Assembly (NCBI GenBank): GCA_029817715.1
Contig: JARUPY010000552.1
Location: 118,759 to 182,758, forward strand
Direction of reading: 5' to 3'
From: Melastoma dodecandrum
Lineage: Eukaryota; Streptophyta; Magnoliopsida; Myrtales; Melastomataceae
Length of the DNA: 64,000 nt
The first letter of the stretch is position 1; each line of letters begins with the position of its first letter. Shown in pieces: positions 11,231 through 24,009 of the stretch. The translations under genes and the position numbers were made by a program. Under the pieces are notes generated by a model. The model worked only from the letters and a program-made list of their open reading frames with translations. It was not told where the DNA came from and made no database searches.

Positions 11231-13702
11231 GGACGGGTCGAGCGGAAACATCGTCACATTCTAAATGTTGCTCGGGCTCTCATGTTCCAGGAATCCCTCC
11301 CGACATATTTTTGGGGAGAATGTGTCTCCACCACGGTGCATTTGATAAATATCACACCTATGCCATTATTAGATGACAAGAGCCCTTATGAGGTACTATT
11401 TGGCAAGCAACCAAATTATTCAAATCTCCGAGTTTCTGGCTCCCTCTGCTATGCTCATGTTCAAACGAAAGAGAAGTTTCAACCAAGATCCCGAAAATGC
11501 GTATTTATCGGCTACCCACAAGGAAAGAAGGGTTGGAGACTCTATGATCTGAGGACACAACAATTCATTATCTCAAGGGATGTACGTTTTTGTGAAACGG
11601 TATTCCCGTTTGCTACAAATGAGAAAAATCAAACCTCGTCACGGATAGGAAGTCCATTATTTGTTGATACTGTCTCATCTAAATATCATCAACTTGAGGG
11701 AGAGCAGACATCCCAAAACATCGGAAATGTTGATTTAAAGAGAAAATGAATGACGTCCAAGTGGAAGCAGAAAGTGATTCGAATCTTAGTGGCACGAATG
11801 CTACTAATCAGCATGAATCTTCTTCTGAAAAAGGACACATGGATCTTGGTTTGGATCTAGACAATAATCCAACTTCTGGCAGTACAGATGATTTACCCAA
11901 CGACGTGCGACATTTAGAGAACCCTCGCAACAACGAACCTTAGCCCATGGAACAAATTCATCGATTGACTCTATTAAAGAGAACAACGGCACACCTCAGT
12001 GATTATATAGCTAACGCAACGCAATCTGTGAACCCCCCTCTTCGTCTTTGCCCACTCCATCAAGCTCTTCAGGTGCGTTATATCCGATAGAAAAATTCCT
12101 TCACTATTCTAGAATTTCTACCAGCGATAAAGCTTTTTTCGCTACAATTGATAATGATAAGAAGCCTCAGTCGTATAAAGAAGCAACTCAACATCGACGA
12201 TGGATGGATGCAATGGCTGAGGAAGTGCGTGCTCTTGAGTCTAATAAAACCTGGACGATTGAAAAGCTTCCACCTGGAAAACGAGCAATAGGATGCAAAT
12301 GGGTTTACAAGGTAAAGCGACATGCCGACGGTAGTGTTGAATGTTACGAAGCTCGATTAGTTGCAAAGGGTTTTACACAGGTGGAGGGCGTCGATTTCCA
12401 TGAAACTTTTGCTCCCATGGCAAAGTTGGTAACGATGCGAGTTTCATTGACAGTCGCCATGGCAACAGGATGGGAACTACACCAGATGGATGTAAATAAT
12501 GCTTTCTTACACTGAGAGTTGGATGAGGAGGTATACATGCAATTACCCCCGGGATTTTCTTCATCCAAAGAGGGATACGTATGTCGACTTCGAAAATCTT
12601 TATATGGACTTCGTCAAGCTTCACGGAATTGGTTCTCTAACCTAGCCAACGCACTTTGGCTATACGGTTTTGTTCAGTCAAGAGCAGATGATTCCCTTTT
12701 TACATTCACCCGTGGTAGTATATTTCTGGGAGTCTTGATTTATGTTGACGACTTAATTATTGTTGGTAATAATTCCAGCCACTGTGATTCGTTCAAGAGC
12801 TATTTGGATAAATGCTTCCACATCAAAGACATGGGCCCTCTCAAGTATTTTCTCGGCATTGAAGACACACAAATAAATTCAGGCTTATTTCTTAGTCAAC
12901 GGAAGTATGTTCACGATATTTTGACCGAATGCGGCATGATGGGATCACGACCATCACTTTTTCCTATGGAACAACACCACCGACTTTCTACTAGTTCAAG
13001 TAATTTGCTCCCAGATCCGGCTAAGTATAGGCGTTTAGTTGGACGACTTATATATTTAACTATTACTTGTCCGGAGATAAGTTATTCTCTCCACATCCTG
13101 GCACAGTTTATGCAAGAACCTGGCCAACATCACATGGACGCTGCAATGAGGGTTCTTCGGTACTTGATGCAGTCTCCTGGTCAAGGGATTTATCTACAGC
13201 CTAATTGTCTCGACCTTATAGCTCATTGCGATTCGGATTGGGCTAGTTGTCCTTTAACTCGTCGCTCAATTACCGGCTACTTCATCAGTTTAGGCGGCTG
13301 TCCAGTTTCATGAAAGACCAAAAAAACAGACCACAATGTCACGTTCTTCAGCAGAAGCAGAATATCGGGCAATGGCAACTACAGTTAGCGACATTATTTG
13401 GTTGCGAAGTCTCCTTTCCTCTTTGGGAGTGCTAAATTCGCGACCTACTCTTCTACTGTGTGATAATCGTGTTGCACTACATATGGCCGCTAATCCAGTC
13501 TTTCATGAGTGTACGAAGCACATAGAGATTGATTGTCATTTTATTCGTGAACATCTTCGATCGGGAATAGTGAAAACAACGCACGTGCCTACTTGACAAC
13601 AACTAGCAGACATTTTCACTAAGGCACTTGGTTGAGATCGTTTCCTTCTTCTGCTTTCCAAGTTGGGCATCCGAGATCCGTATGCTCCAACTTGAGAGGG
13701 AG

Positions 13703-13881
13703 TATTACGGATTCTATAATTTAGGAATCTAATTATTAGTCTAAATAATTGTTGCAATTTATTTCCTAGTCTTGATTCACTATATTAGGATAGTTTTGAT
13801 TTCAAGAATTATTGTAAAACCCTATTTATTTTCTATAGACGTGGAATAAGAATGAATCTGGGATGCTCCAAATTTTATCAC
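13703..13881 (+). mobile_element. 3' LTR remnant of copia element 2
   Basis: Follows the polypurine tract (TTGAGAGGGAGTA) and begins TATTACGGATTC where a copia LTR would begin with TGTTA. It ends where the SPH unit sequence resumes (TAGGTATCAACACACGAAG, 13882). Only about 180 bases are present. Confidence 0.55.
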
Positions 13882-14309
13882 TAGGTATCAACACACGAAG
13901 CGAAAGAAAATCAAGAAAGGTTACATGTTGTAAACATGGAAATGGGTTTATTGATCTCGTGCCAGTTGGGTCGCTATGTTTGTAATCCATTATATATGAA
14001 TCTTGCTCTCCATATGTAGACGTAGGTTGATCTGACCGAATTAAATAAATTCCCCGTCTCCTTATTCTTCGTAAACTTTCGATCGAGGACCGGATCCGTC
14101 CTTTGCGGACATCTTCTTTCCATCCGTGAACATAAGTAGATCTAACTGAACCACGTAAATTTTGTTTCCTTATTTTTCGTAAACTTGTGATCAATGACCA
14201 GATCCAACAAATGGCGCTTCACTAATTAAATATTTTAGAACATATTTTCACATGAGTACACATAGCAGGCATAACACAGGAAACTTCACCTATTTATCAC
14301 TCACGCGAA

Positions 14310-15326
<1,017 letters not shown>

Positions 15327-15392
15327 TTGACGATTGCGCACGGAGTGTCATCGACCCTCGATCTTATCAATGCGAAGTCATGGTGGACCGTC

Positions 15393-15803
15393 TTAATTCA
15401 CCCAATCGTAACAGTCAACCTTCCTAATGTCGCTCGAAAACAAGCAGGAACCGTTGCTTCGGATGCTCCAGTGACAAGTATCGCATACATAGCGATGGAT
15501 GTTGTCGTCATAGACGACTAGCCCATGCGAGGAGTCCCTCGACGAAATCCTACAGTGAAAGAGAGTCTTACCGACGACCCTAGTATGAAAGCTGAACCCC
15601 CACTGTCCCCTGGGGTGTATTGGTACGAATCCGAGGTCATCGTCCGCGGACACGCAATGGACACCGATGTCCTCTCCGTCGATATCATTCTCTATGACTA
15701 CGCGTTTCGCACTGGCGGCAGCAACATGAACCTGAGCAAGAACCATAACAAGGCACAACATGAGGATGAAAACACCCGACTTCGCAATGGAATTCATGAT
15801 CAT
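15393..15803 (-). CDS. S-protein homologue, copy 3
   Basis: 136-residue secreted SPH protein, about 90 percent identical to copies 1 and 2 by eye. It keeps the signal peptide, the six cysteines, DDDLG, W-x-F-x-F and C-x-x-C-HWS. Differences include PIHP for ALHP after DDDLGFV, VVGKTLFHC for FFGTTLFHC, and a C-terminal asparagine. The frame is open for 27 more codons upstream (to 15884), but I chose the ATG at 15803: it starts the signal peptide, matches all copies, and the TATA box lies inside the longer frame. Secreted ligand or signalling role is inferred from the family only. Confidence 0.87.
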   Translation of the reverse strand: MIMNSIAKSGVFILMLCLVMVLAQVHVAAASAKRVVIENDIDGEDIGVHCVSADDDLGFVPIHPRGQWGFSFHTRVVGKTLFHCRISSRDSSHGLVVYDDNIHRYVCDTCHWSIRSNGSCLFSSDIRKVDCYDWVN

Positions 15804-15856
15804 TATCCTCCAAATTTGATGGCTGAGGTTCAATATTAATGAACAGCCGAAGGGAC

Positions 15857-15866
15857 TATTTAAAAG
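15857..15866 (-). promoter_or_regulatory. TATA box of SPH copy 3
   Basis: TTTTAAATAG on the minus strand, 54 bases or so before the chosen ATG. It argues against the longer open frame that begins at 15884. Confidence 0.55.
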
Positions 15867-16602
15867 GGGAAGAACAGGGAACATTGGGACATGTTTAGTA
15901 TCGATACTATATTATTTTTAACAATGGGGTTCTTGTCTTGGACTTAAATATTTCCCCTGCCTAAAACTTATCATCCAAAACAATACTCCAACGAGACAGC
16001 AGCTGTTCGACTTCTAAGACCATTATTTTAAAAATAAGTACTGTTTTTTTGTATTTGGAAGGAATACATAAACGCATTAGCGTGAGTTCGGAGGGGGGAG
16101 AAGCTCTTTCGGTTAACATCGTAGTTGAACCACTTTCGGTTAACTATTTGGGATGCTACTTTTTGGGAAACTACAAGTCGGTCATCATCCCAGGATTGAA
16201 CAGTCTTTTCATTTATTTTTTTTATGATGTTAGTAGTTTGTACCTAAGGTTGTAATCAGTACAAGAAAGTTTATAATCGCAGATTATCTATACGAATTTT
16301 TCTATAGTAATTATGGGTTCGTGTCGGGAGAAGTTCGTGCCAGAAGGGTAAACTCGCAGTTCTAAATTATGTGACTGCAGTCACATTTCTGATTAGTGTG
16401 CTTGCGTTCACGTTTCATTATGGGAAAGTTCGTTCCAGATCCTTTAGATACGAAGTTCCTGTTCCACGAACCTTTATAAAACTTCGCATAGAGAATTTTT
16501 TTTGTTAAAAAAAGTTTATACCAATGAATTCTGGTACGAACTTCCCCCGTAATAATTACAATCATAAGTACCAATTTTTTACAAATATTCCAACTCTAAA
16601 AG

Positions 16603-16626
16603 AATAAATAAATAAATAAATAAATA
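16603..16626. repeat. (AAAT)n microsatellite
   Basis: About six repeats of a four-base AT-rich motif, present in the upstream flank of unit 3 but not in units 1 or 5. Confidence 0.85.
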
Positions 16627-16814
16627 CGATAAGTTCCGTGCACGGAAGAGTAGCTGTTGATGTTCTTTTGCATTTACATTGGTCACGCTGCCGCTAACGG
16701 CAGTTCACAAGTCCAGACGATTGCAATACCTCCAATCTTGAACCAAATTTTGCTTGCCTTCTTGGAATATTGTACGACAGTCAACGCTAACTGTCCTAAA
16801 AACTCGAACTATTA

Positions 16815-19220
16815 GGTAAAAGCGTGACATGCTTCTGAATCCTCTGAAATCCACACCTCATCCTAACTCTTCTGTAAGCAGCGCAAATGTAAGGGATTGT
16901 TCGATCTTTAATCGTGCTTTGATTCGTCCTGCATAACGCCGGCGATTTTCAACGTCGGAGGACAAAGATAGCGGATGAAACTGCAGGAGGAATTGGACTC
17001 TTTGTTGTGTGTTCGGGCTTCCTGTCCTAGCAGGGAACAACGTGTCTGCACGTTTCATGACAAGCTTGGAGAAAGTGTGTGGATGACAAGAAGGAAGTAA
17101 GCATTGTCGCGAAACCACCGCAAATAAAATCAATTACGTCTCAATCGCCATTCATGGTAAGATCTGTAGAACTGCAGAACAGATGATAAAATCCACCAGA
17201 AACAACTGAGATTGTTGTTAAATTATACAATATAAATCAAATCGCGCCTAACACTTAATTTTTCACGTCAAATGATAAGATTTCAACATGATATCGGTCT
17301 CGAGTGCCAGCCCCGTACACGCGAAAATTACTAATATATGACAAAATTAGCCAAGAAATACGCCTAAGCTCGAACCAATGGCCAATAGCCAAAGACGTCG
17401 GCCCAATTATAAATAAAGTTGCAAATACGCCTCCCTATCAACAATTAACAATCACAATTAAAGTGCTGGGAATGTAGTTTGAAATCAAATATTGAATTTA
17501 GAAAGGTGAGAAACAATTTTGGGTTAGACTTGTTCATAATCTAAGTCTGTACTTCATTATGAATGATTATTTGTTGGCGTAAATTGATATGACCGGACTG
17601 CCTAAATTCTACCTTCTCTTATTTTTTGTAAGCCTCCAATCGAGGATTGGATTTGGCTTCCTCGATATCCAATCCATAAATTTGTAAAACAAAAACATTC
17701 AGTCCATAAATTATTATAAAATATATTTTCACATCAGTACATGCATAGGTTTATCGCTCAAGCGAAGTTCGGATCATTTGGGTTTTATTGTTTATACATA
17801 TACAATCGCAGTGGAAGCCGGAACGCTACCGAAATTTATTTAAAAGGACATAGCTTGGGAAGGGGGTTCTTTGTTAACGATTCGCCCACGAAGTATCATC
17901 ATCCCTCGATCTTATCGGCGTGAAGTCATGGATTGTCTTAGTTTACCCAGTCGTACGTAACAGTCGACCTTCCTAATGTCGCTCGAATACAAGCACGACC
18001 GGATTCTCCAGTGACAAGTATCACATACGTGGCGATGGTAGCTGTCCTGTCCAACAATGTCATTCTCTATGACTACCTTCCTGGCAGCAGAAACATGAAC
18101 CTAATGAGCAACAACAATAAGAAGGCACAACATGGGTACACCCGCCTTCTTAATGGAATTCATCATCTTTTATCCTCCAAATTTGACGGCGAGATTGAAT
18201 ATAGGAACACCCCGGGGGGTTTGGGGAGTATCTGAGCATGAAACATCGAAACATCTCGATCCTCGATGTTCTTATTATTAACATTGGGTTCTTGTCGCAT
18301 GCTTAAATGTTTTCCATGGGTCCAAAACTTAACATCCAACACAAGTCAGCTGTTTCAGTTCTAAAAAAAGCATTGTTGTTTTTTTGTCTTTGGAAGGGAA
18401 AAGCTCCTAAAAGATAATAGAATTATACCATTGATATCGTTTTCCGAGCTAATTTATATGAATTAAGTAGTAATGAGAGGCTATTTTTTATAATAGTGAA
18501 GGAAACGGGCTCCTGAACTTTTATTAACGTTCACTTACCATGACTCTATTATTTCAAGGATTAAGTGTTTAATGTGGTGTTCGAATACCAGAAGTTGGGG
18601 CTTTATTCCTTTCGTAGTTAAAAAAAAACTATCAAAATTGGGCAACTCTGAGTTCGCCGTAAAAAATTGGAAACTCAGTCACCGAGTTCGACCCCCTCAA
18701 AGAAAACTCGGTGTTACATCGAGCTACTTGTAAACAAAAAGCGAATTCGAAGTTAGAAAAATTTGAGTTTGGAAAAAGTAACAAGACAGTGAATTTGGGT
18801 ATTTTAAACAGTGGAAAGTGAAAACCTTCCGTTTATCTCGGGGGATATTACCTTTGAGAAAGGGTCAATTCTCCCACTGTCTTTTAATTCCAAGTTTAAT
18901 AGGGCACTTTGCAACCTCCTCCCAAGAAAAAGTAATGTTTTTTTTCTTTTTGTCCTTTTGTTCATTCCTATTGTCCGGTCGTACGAAGCCACCGAAAATA
19001 AATACATTTATACAATAATATATTAATATGATAAAAGTGAAAAAGTTTAAAAATAAATTTCCCTTTTTTATGTAGTTTCTTTTTTAAGCGGAGCAATTAT
19101 ATTGTGGAGAATTTTTACCTCATTACTTTTTAGAAGTTACTTGAGAGAAAAAAGAAAATAAAATTTTGCTTATGATTTATTGAATTCAATTAATTATTTA
19201 AAAATGGAAGTTAATGATAA
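16815..19220 (-). repeat. SPH repeat unit 4 (degenerate)
   Basis: Block A (16840-17175), about 280 bases with nothing recognisable, then worn SPH 3' flank (17520-17930), a broken SPH (17938-18166), its upstream flank, and a far flank (18960-19215) similar to 3497-3700. The stretch 18420-18960 shows no gene; short open frames at 18804-19026 have no family signs. More diverged than the other units, so an older copy. Confidence 0.55.
17938..18166 (-). pseudogene. S-protein homologue pseudogene (internal deletion)
   Basis: Reading from 18166 leftwards it starts MMNSIKKAGV as in the intact genes, then has a stop in the signal peptide (AH-stop-VHV). It loses the middle of the mature domain, including DDDLG, W-x-F-x-F and TLFHC, and resumes at HVCDTCHW-R-IRS and SSDIRKVDCY. 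A four-base duplication near 17955 shifts the final YDWVN. It cannot make a folded SPH protein. Confidence 0.82.
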
Positions 19221-19234
19221 AAGAGATCGGTAAT

Positions 19235-19740
19235 TGTTACACTAAGAGAGTGTGAATTAGTGTTTAAGTCCAATTAAGGATTTTTAACGCCTTTTCGATA
19301 AACTCCGAAGTGGAAGAAAGTTTATGTGAAACAGAACCGTAGAGACAGGTTTCTGTAAGACAGAGCATCTTTTATAGTGGTTCGGCAACTTGCCTACATC
19401 CACTCTTCACCCAGAATTTGGATGGTTAGACTTGGTAGCGATTACAAAAGGTGATACGTGATTAACTTTTCATAGCGTAGACTAGAACGGTATGTACCAC
19501 AGATGCTGAGCTGCACAATACAGACCTGAAGGTTCTGTATCAAATGTAAACTCTCTAAAATGCAGATCAGAAGGTTCTGTACCAAAGGTGTCAACCCTAT
19601 ACAACAGATTAGAAGGTTCATTACCACAGGTGACTGATTTTCACAGCACAGATCGAAAGGTTCTCTACTGAAGGTGTCAACCTTCTACAGCACAGACAAG
19701 AAAGTTCTGTTCCAAAGAGTCCCTCGTGGCCCCCAGGTCA
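19235..19740 (-). mobile_element. 3' part of a SIRE-like copia LTR
   Basis: Read on the minus strand it ends like the LTR of the element at 50,608: GAATTAGTGTTTAAGTCC-type sequence, a -GTGGTTCGG- block and repeated AGAAGGTTCTGTA motifs spaced about 55 bases apart (19480-19720). The probable LTR end is at 19235. The rest of this LTR may be the 5' piece at 22740-23395, on the other side of SPH unit 5. Confidence 0.6.
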
Positions 19741-21246
19741 CTCTCCCAGAAGAACCAACAATGCAGACTTCTGCAACTAGCGTTCTGAAGTGCAGATCGG
19801 GTGCAAACGCCGCCACTAACAGCAGTTCTGAAGTGCAGATGAACGATGGCCTGGACATCCTCTTGCGACGTTCCTCCATTTTCTCAGCATGATGATTGCA
19901 ATGCTTGCAATCCGGAACCGACTACCATCATGGTTGCCCACCTGGAGATGTTCCTCAGTCCGAATACTCCGAAATCCCAACCTCATCCAAATCCTCCTGT
20001 AAGCAACACAAACGTAAGGGATTATTCCATCATACCAGTGCTTTGATTCATCCTACATAATGCCGGCGGTTGTCTCCGCCAGAGGACACGGATAGTGGAT
20101 GAATAGCAGGCAAAATTGGGCTTTTTGTATTGTGTTTGGGCATCCTATCCTCACAAGGAACATGTTTGCACGTCTCATGAAAAACTTGAAGAAATCATTA
20201 AACAATGGATCTTGCACTGAATTGACATCAAGGTGTGGATGCCACGAAGAAAAGAAGCATTTGTCGGTAACTGAAACCATCGTAAATCCGATCAATTGTC
20301 ATGCTTGATCTCAATCACATTTCATGGAAAGATGCAGAACAAACAGTGAATCATTGCAAGCCACAACAAACAGCTGGGACTTTCCGCATCCACAATTAAC
20401 TGTCTGCAACAAATCCTCATACTAGTGACATCGCAACAGATAGTAATTCTCGTACTCCGACCTTCGATTCCATCCTATAGTAGAGATGCATAGCAAACAT
20501 AACCCGAGGACGACAATTAAGCGAAAGAATATAACATAGGAATCAACTTTATATGTTGTACAACTATAAGATATTCTTTCTAATATATTCGGAGGTACAA
20601 CTTAGGTATCAACACACTAAGCGAAAGAATATAAAGAAACGTTATATGTTGTAAACGTGGAAATCAATTTGGGTTTTATTGATCTTGAAAAGAGGGTCAA
20701 GAGGGTTAAATAGGATCTCAATTTATGTTTTTAATCCATTATATATGAATCTTGTTCTCCATATGTCGACGTAGGTCGATGACCGAACTAAGCAAATTCT
20801 TCATCTCCTTATTTTTCGTAAACTTTGATCGAAGACCGGATCCGTCTTCCGCAGAGTTATTTCATTACAAATGGATCTTGTTTTTCATCCATGAACATGA
20901 GTAAATCGGACTGAACCACGTAGATTTTGCCTCCTTATCTTTCGCATACTTGTGATTAATGATCGGATCCGATTCGACACGCTTATGCCTGTTACCACAC
21001 GCCAATATAAACGAAAACAAACTAGAACATATTTTCACATGAGTACACATATAGCAGACATAACACAGTAAACTTCACTTAGTTATCACTCACACGAAGG
21101 TCGGGCCCTTTGGGTTTTATTGTGTATACATATACGCCCCCGCCGAAATTTATTTAGAAGGACATACCGGGGGGGTCTTTATTGACGATTGTGCACGAGT
21201 ATCATCGACCCTCGATCTTATCCGCGTGAAGCTCTGGTGGATCGTC

Positions 21247-21657
21247 TTATTTCACCCAATCATAACAGTCGACCTTCGTAACGTCGCTCGAAAACAAGCA
21301 GGAACCGTTGCTCCTGATGCTCCAGTGACAAGTATCGCATACGTAGCGATGGATGTTGTTGTCATAGACGACTAGCCCATGCGAGGAGTCCCTCGTCGAA
21401 ATCCTACAGTGAAAGAGAGTAGTACCGAGGAACCTAGTATGAAAGCTGAACCCCCACTGTCCCCTGGGGTGTATTGGTACGAATCCGAGGTCATCGTCCG
21501 CGGACACACAATGGACGCCGATATCCTCTCCGTCGATGTCATTCTGTACGACTACGCGTTTCGCAGGGGTGGCAGCAACATGAACCTGAGCAACAACCAT
21601 AACAAGGCACAACATGAGGATGAAAACACCCGACTTCACAATGGAATTCATGATCAT
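21247..21657 (-). CDS. S-protein homologue, copy 4
   Basis: 136-residue secreted SPH protein with all family features of the other copies (signal peptide, six cysteines, DDDLG, W-x-F-x-F, TLFHC, C-x-x-C-HWS). Its mature part combines features of copies 1 and 3: VHCVSADDDLGFVPIHP as in copy 3, and GTTLFHC with C-terminal DWVK as in copy 1. As in copy 3, the frame is open 27 codons further upstream to 21738, but the conserved ATG and TATA position favour 21657. Confidence 0.87.
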   Translation of the reverse strand: MIMNSIVKSGVFILMLCLVMVVAQVHVAATPAKRVVVQNDIDGEDIGVHCVSADDDLGFVPIHPRGQWGFSFHTRFLGTTLFHCRISTRDSSHGLVVYDNNIHRYVCDTCHWSIRSNGSCLFSSDVTKVDCYDWVK

Positions 21658-21710
21658 TATCCTCCAAATTTGACGGCTGAGGTTCAATATTAATGAACAG
21701 CCGAAGGGAC

Positions 21711-21720
21711 TATTTAAAAG
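21711..21720 (-). promoter_or_regulatory. TATA box of SPH copy 4
   Basis: TTTTAAATA on the minus strand at the same place relative to the start codon as in the other copies. Confidence 0.55.
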
Positions 21721-22739
21721 GGGAAGAACAGGGAACATTGGGACATGTTTAGTATCGATACTATATTATTTTTAACAATGGGGTTCTTTTCTAGGTCTTA
21801 AATATTCCCCCTGCCTAAAACTTATCATCCAAACAATACTCCAACGAGACAGCAGCTGTTTGACTTCTAAGACCATTATTTAAAAAAAAACGTATTGTTT
21901 TTTTGTATTTGGAAGGAATACATACACGCATTAGCGTGAGTTCGGAGGGGGGAGAAGCTCTGAAATTTATAATTATAAATTACTTACTGTCAACTTACAT
22001 GGAGCACGTAACGAACAATAAAGTAATTTATATTAAAAAAAGTATTTAAGATAAATATGCCTATTAAAAAGTCAGTTCACGGAAGTCAAACTTCAACTTC
22101 CAATAAATAAGAAAAATAAAAAGTAAAAAAGGTCAAGATTTTTTTTAATTCGGAATATTATTTTAGAAATTTAAAAATTATTTTTAAGTGTTTTTTTATG
22201 CCTAACATTTGGAACAAAGGCCAACATTTGATGCATAACAATAAATGGATAGTTAGTGTGGAGGAATCATTCCTGTATTTTGTTTTTGAATTAATGAAAT
22301 ATTGGATTGCTCGTTATTACAGTTCATCGTAGTTGAACCACTTTCAGTTAACTATTTGGGATGCTACTTTTTGAGAAACTACAAGTTGGGGTTGTAATCG
22401 TTACAAAAAAGTTTATAATCGCAGACTATCTATACGAACTTTTCTATAATAATTATGGGAGGCTAAGCTCGTGTCGTTCGGAGAAGTCCGTGCCGGAAGG
22501 GCAAACTCGCAGTTCTAAATTATGTGACCGCAGTCACATTTCTGATTAGTGTGCTTGCGTTCACGTTTCACTATGGGAAAGTTCGTTCCAGATCCTTTAG
22601 ATATAAACTTCCTATACCACGAACCTTTATAAAACTTCGCATAGATAATTTGTTTTTTTTAAAAAAGTTTATTCCAATGAATTCTGGTACGAACTTGCCC
22701 CGTAATAATTACAAAATGATACACAAACGTCAACCACAC

Positions 22740-23395
22740 CAAAATGAGGCTGAATAGACTCCTAATTATACAAAATGTCCTAGACTAAATGCAGAAGGTG
22801 AATCTTGGCCAATCAGCCTTCTACTTCACATAAAAGAAAGTAAATGTCGGAAAATATCACGATATTATATTTACAAAACGAGATACTCAGGCAAATATTT
22901 TTTATTTAATCATATCATATCAAAATGACTACGATTTGATAATATTTCCATGAATACTGTGATACAGAAGGTTCTGGTTGAATCTGACCAACAACCTTCT
23001 GCGAATGGAAATAATCCACGATTAACTTCCAAAATCACCAAATTCGATTTCATTCTGTCCAGCATGTTTATTACAATGAACCTAGACATATGACATGGAT
23101 AATCATCTCAAATAACGGTTCATTGGTAGTTAGATTGATCCACAGAAGGTTGAAGACAACCTTGTAGAATCTTACCATAAATAGGTGATTATTTGAAAAC
23201 GTAATCCAGGGATTTTGATTAGATTAATATCTTGATCAATTCCTTTTTATTTCGTAATTAAACGGTCATTAAAAAATCATTTAATTACAAAATATTTCTT
23301 ACAGAAAGTTCTCAACATTAGTAGCTTCTATAGTGTAGATGTTTGACTTCTGTTTCACAAAAGGTCAAGGCTCATCATCAAAACCTATTCCACAG
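22740..23395 (-). mobile_element. 5' part of a SIRE-like copia LTR
   Basis: On the minus strand it begins near 23395 with GGTTTTGATGATGAG, as the LTR at 50,608 does, and continues with the same type of paired AGAAGGTT / AACCTTCT hairpins (near 23140, 22970 and 22790). It ends at SPH unit 5. Orientation and order fit the other half at 19235-19740. Confidence 0.55.
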
Positions 23396-23870
23396 TAATC
23401 ATTTCACTCATATCTCCATGAATGTTCTGTGGTTCATATCATGTTGTTCATCTCCAAAGATATGTTTTACCTTCTTTTAGGAGTCATAAACATAGTCCGT
23501 TGTGTGATCGGGGTGGTTTGTTGGTCCGGTAGTTCTTTATGGTCGTTTGTTATAGGATGAATATGTTTACTTGCTAAAAGCAGCCCTTTTTCATGTTAGC
23601 TTCGTTCTTTGTGTTGAGCTACCTTACTTTCGGAATCCATCCGTGTATTACTTCTAGAAACTCAAAACTAAACTTGTCCTTTGTTGAAATAGCATGACAT
23701 ATACTTTCGGACTTATTGCTCCTTCAAGACTACATGGCTCAGTCGCAGCACCCATTTACAATGGTATCGACTTCTTCGGCTTTTTTTGTTGTCCATTGTG
23801 GCGGTTGTAGAAATTGTGTGTCGGCTTCTTCTTCACCCACCTAAAAGCTAGCTATTAGGTGAAGGGTGTC
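23396..23870. other. Intergenic, nothing recognised
   Basis: No long open frame, repeat or motif I can assign. Confidence 0.5.
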
Positions 23871-23872
23871 AA

Positions 23873-23951
23873 CTATATTTAAGCACTTGGCCCAGACCTT
23901 TTCTAGTCAATGTGGGACTATTTCAAAACACCTCCTTTTGTCCCACATCGG
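23873..23951 (-). promoter_or_regulatory. Pair of inverted snRNA-type upstream elements (USE)
   Basis: GTCCCACATCGG on the plus strand (23940-23951) matches the plant snRNA upstream element RTCCCACATCG. On the minus strand AGTCCCACATTG (23919-23908) is a one-mismatch copy, followed by the TATA-like TTAAATATAG (23882-23873), about 36 bases centre to centre. Such pairs also occur in repeats, so activity is uncertain. Confidence 0.35.
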
Positions 23952-24009
23952 ATCTTTGTCCAGGAGTGAGGTATCCGCGTTCGAAATCTTTATCCGATGG
24001 GAAGAATCT

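Larger units (their letters stand above)
9431..13881 (+). mobile_element. Decayed Ty1/copia retrotransposon 2, 5'-truncated
   Basis: Domains in standard copia order: gag (from KELWDDLKERYSEGN at about 9450), CCHC zinc knuckle (C-x2-C-x4-H-x4-C, 9940-9981), aspartic protease (DTGASRHMTG, about 10300-10335), pre-integrase zinc finger (WHKRLGHPS, about 10574), integrase core with VDDF, RSDNGTEF and ERKHRH, reverse transcriptase (12090-12900, YVDDLII at 12741-12761) and RNase H (to about 13600, with SRSSAEAEYRAM). Polypurine tract at about 13690-13704. Broken by many lesions: stop codons at 12513-12515 (TGA for glycine in FLHGELDE) and 13311-13313, frameshifts, and a 194-bp duplication in integrase. 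The 5' LTR and start of gag are missing. Confidence 0.88.
19820..22712 (-). repeat. SPH repeat unit 5
   Basis: Contains a short leading motif (GGCCTGGACATCCTCTTGCG, 19849-19868) also seen at 25152, block A (19975-20309), the spacer and 3' flank, SPH (21247-21657) and upstream flank to 22712, where similarity to unit 1 (3400) ends. It runs parallel to unit 1 over about 2.7 kb with scattered differences. It is bordered on both sides by same-orientation pieces of SIRE-like LTR. Confidence 0.75.

Noticed and set aside
15525..15839. 104-codon plus-strand frame opposite SPH copy 3 (similar ones at 21379-21693 and 7928-8191)
   Set aside because: Lies antisense to the conserved SPH coding region, has no family motif, and the SPH frame alone explains the conservation.
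15804..15884. 27-codon N-terminal extension of SPH copies 3 and 4
   Set aside because: Contains the TATA box, is out of frame in copies 1 and 2, and would bury the signal peptide.
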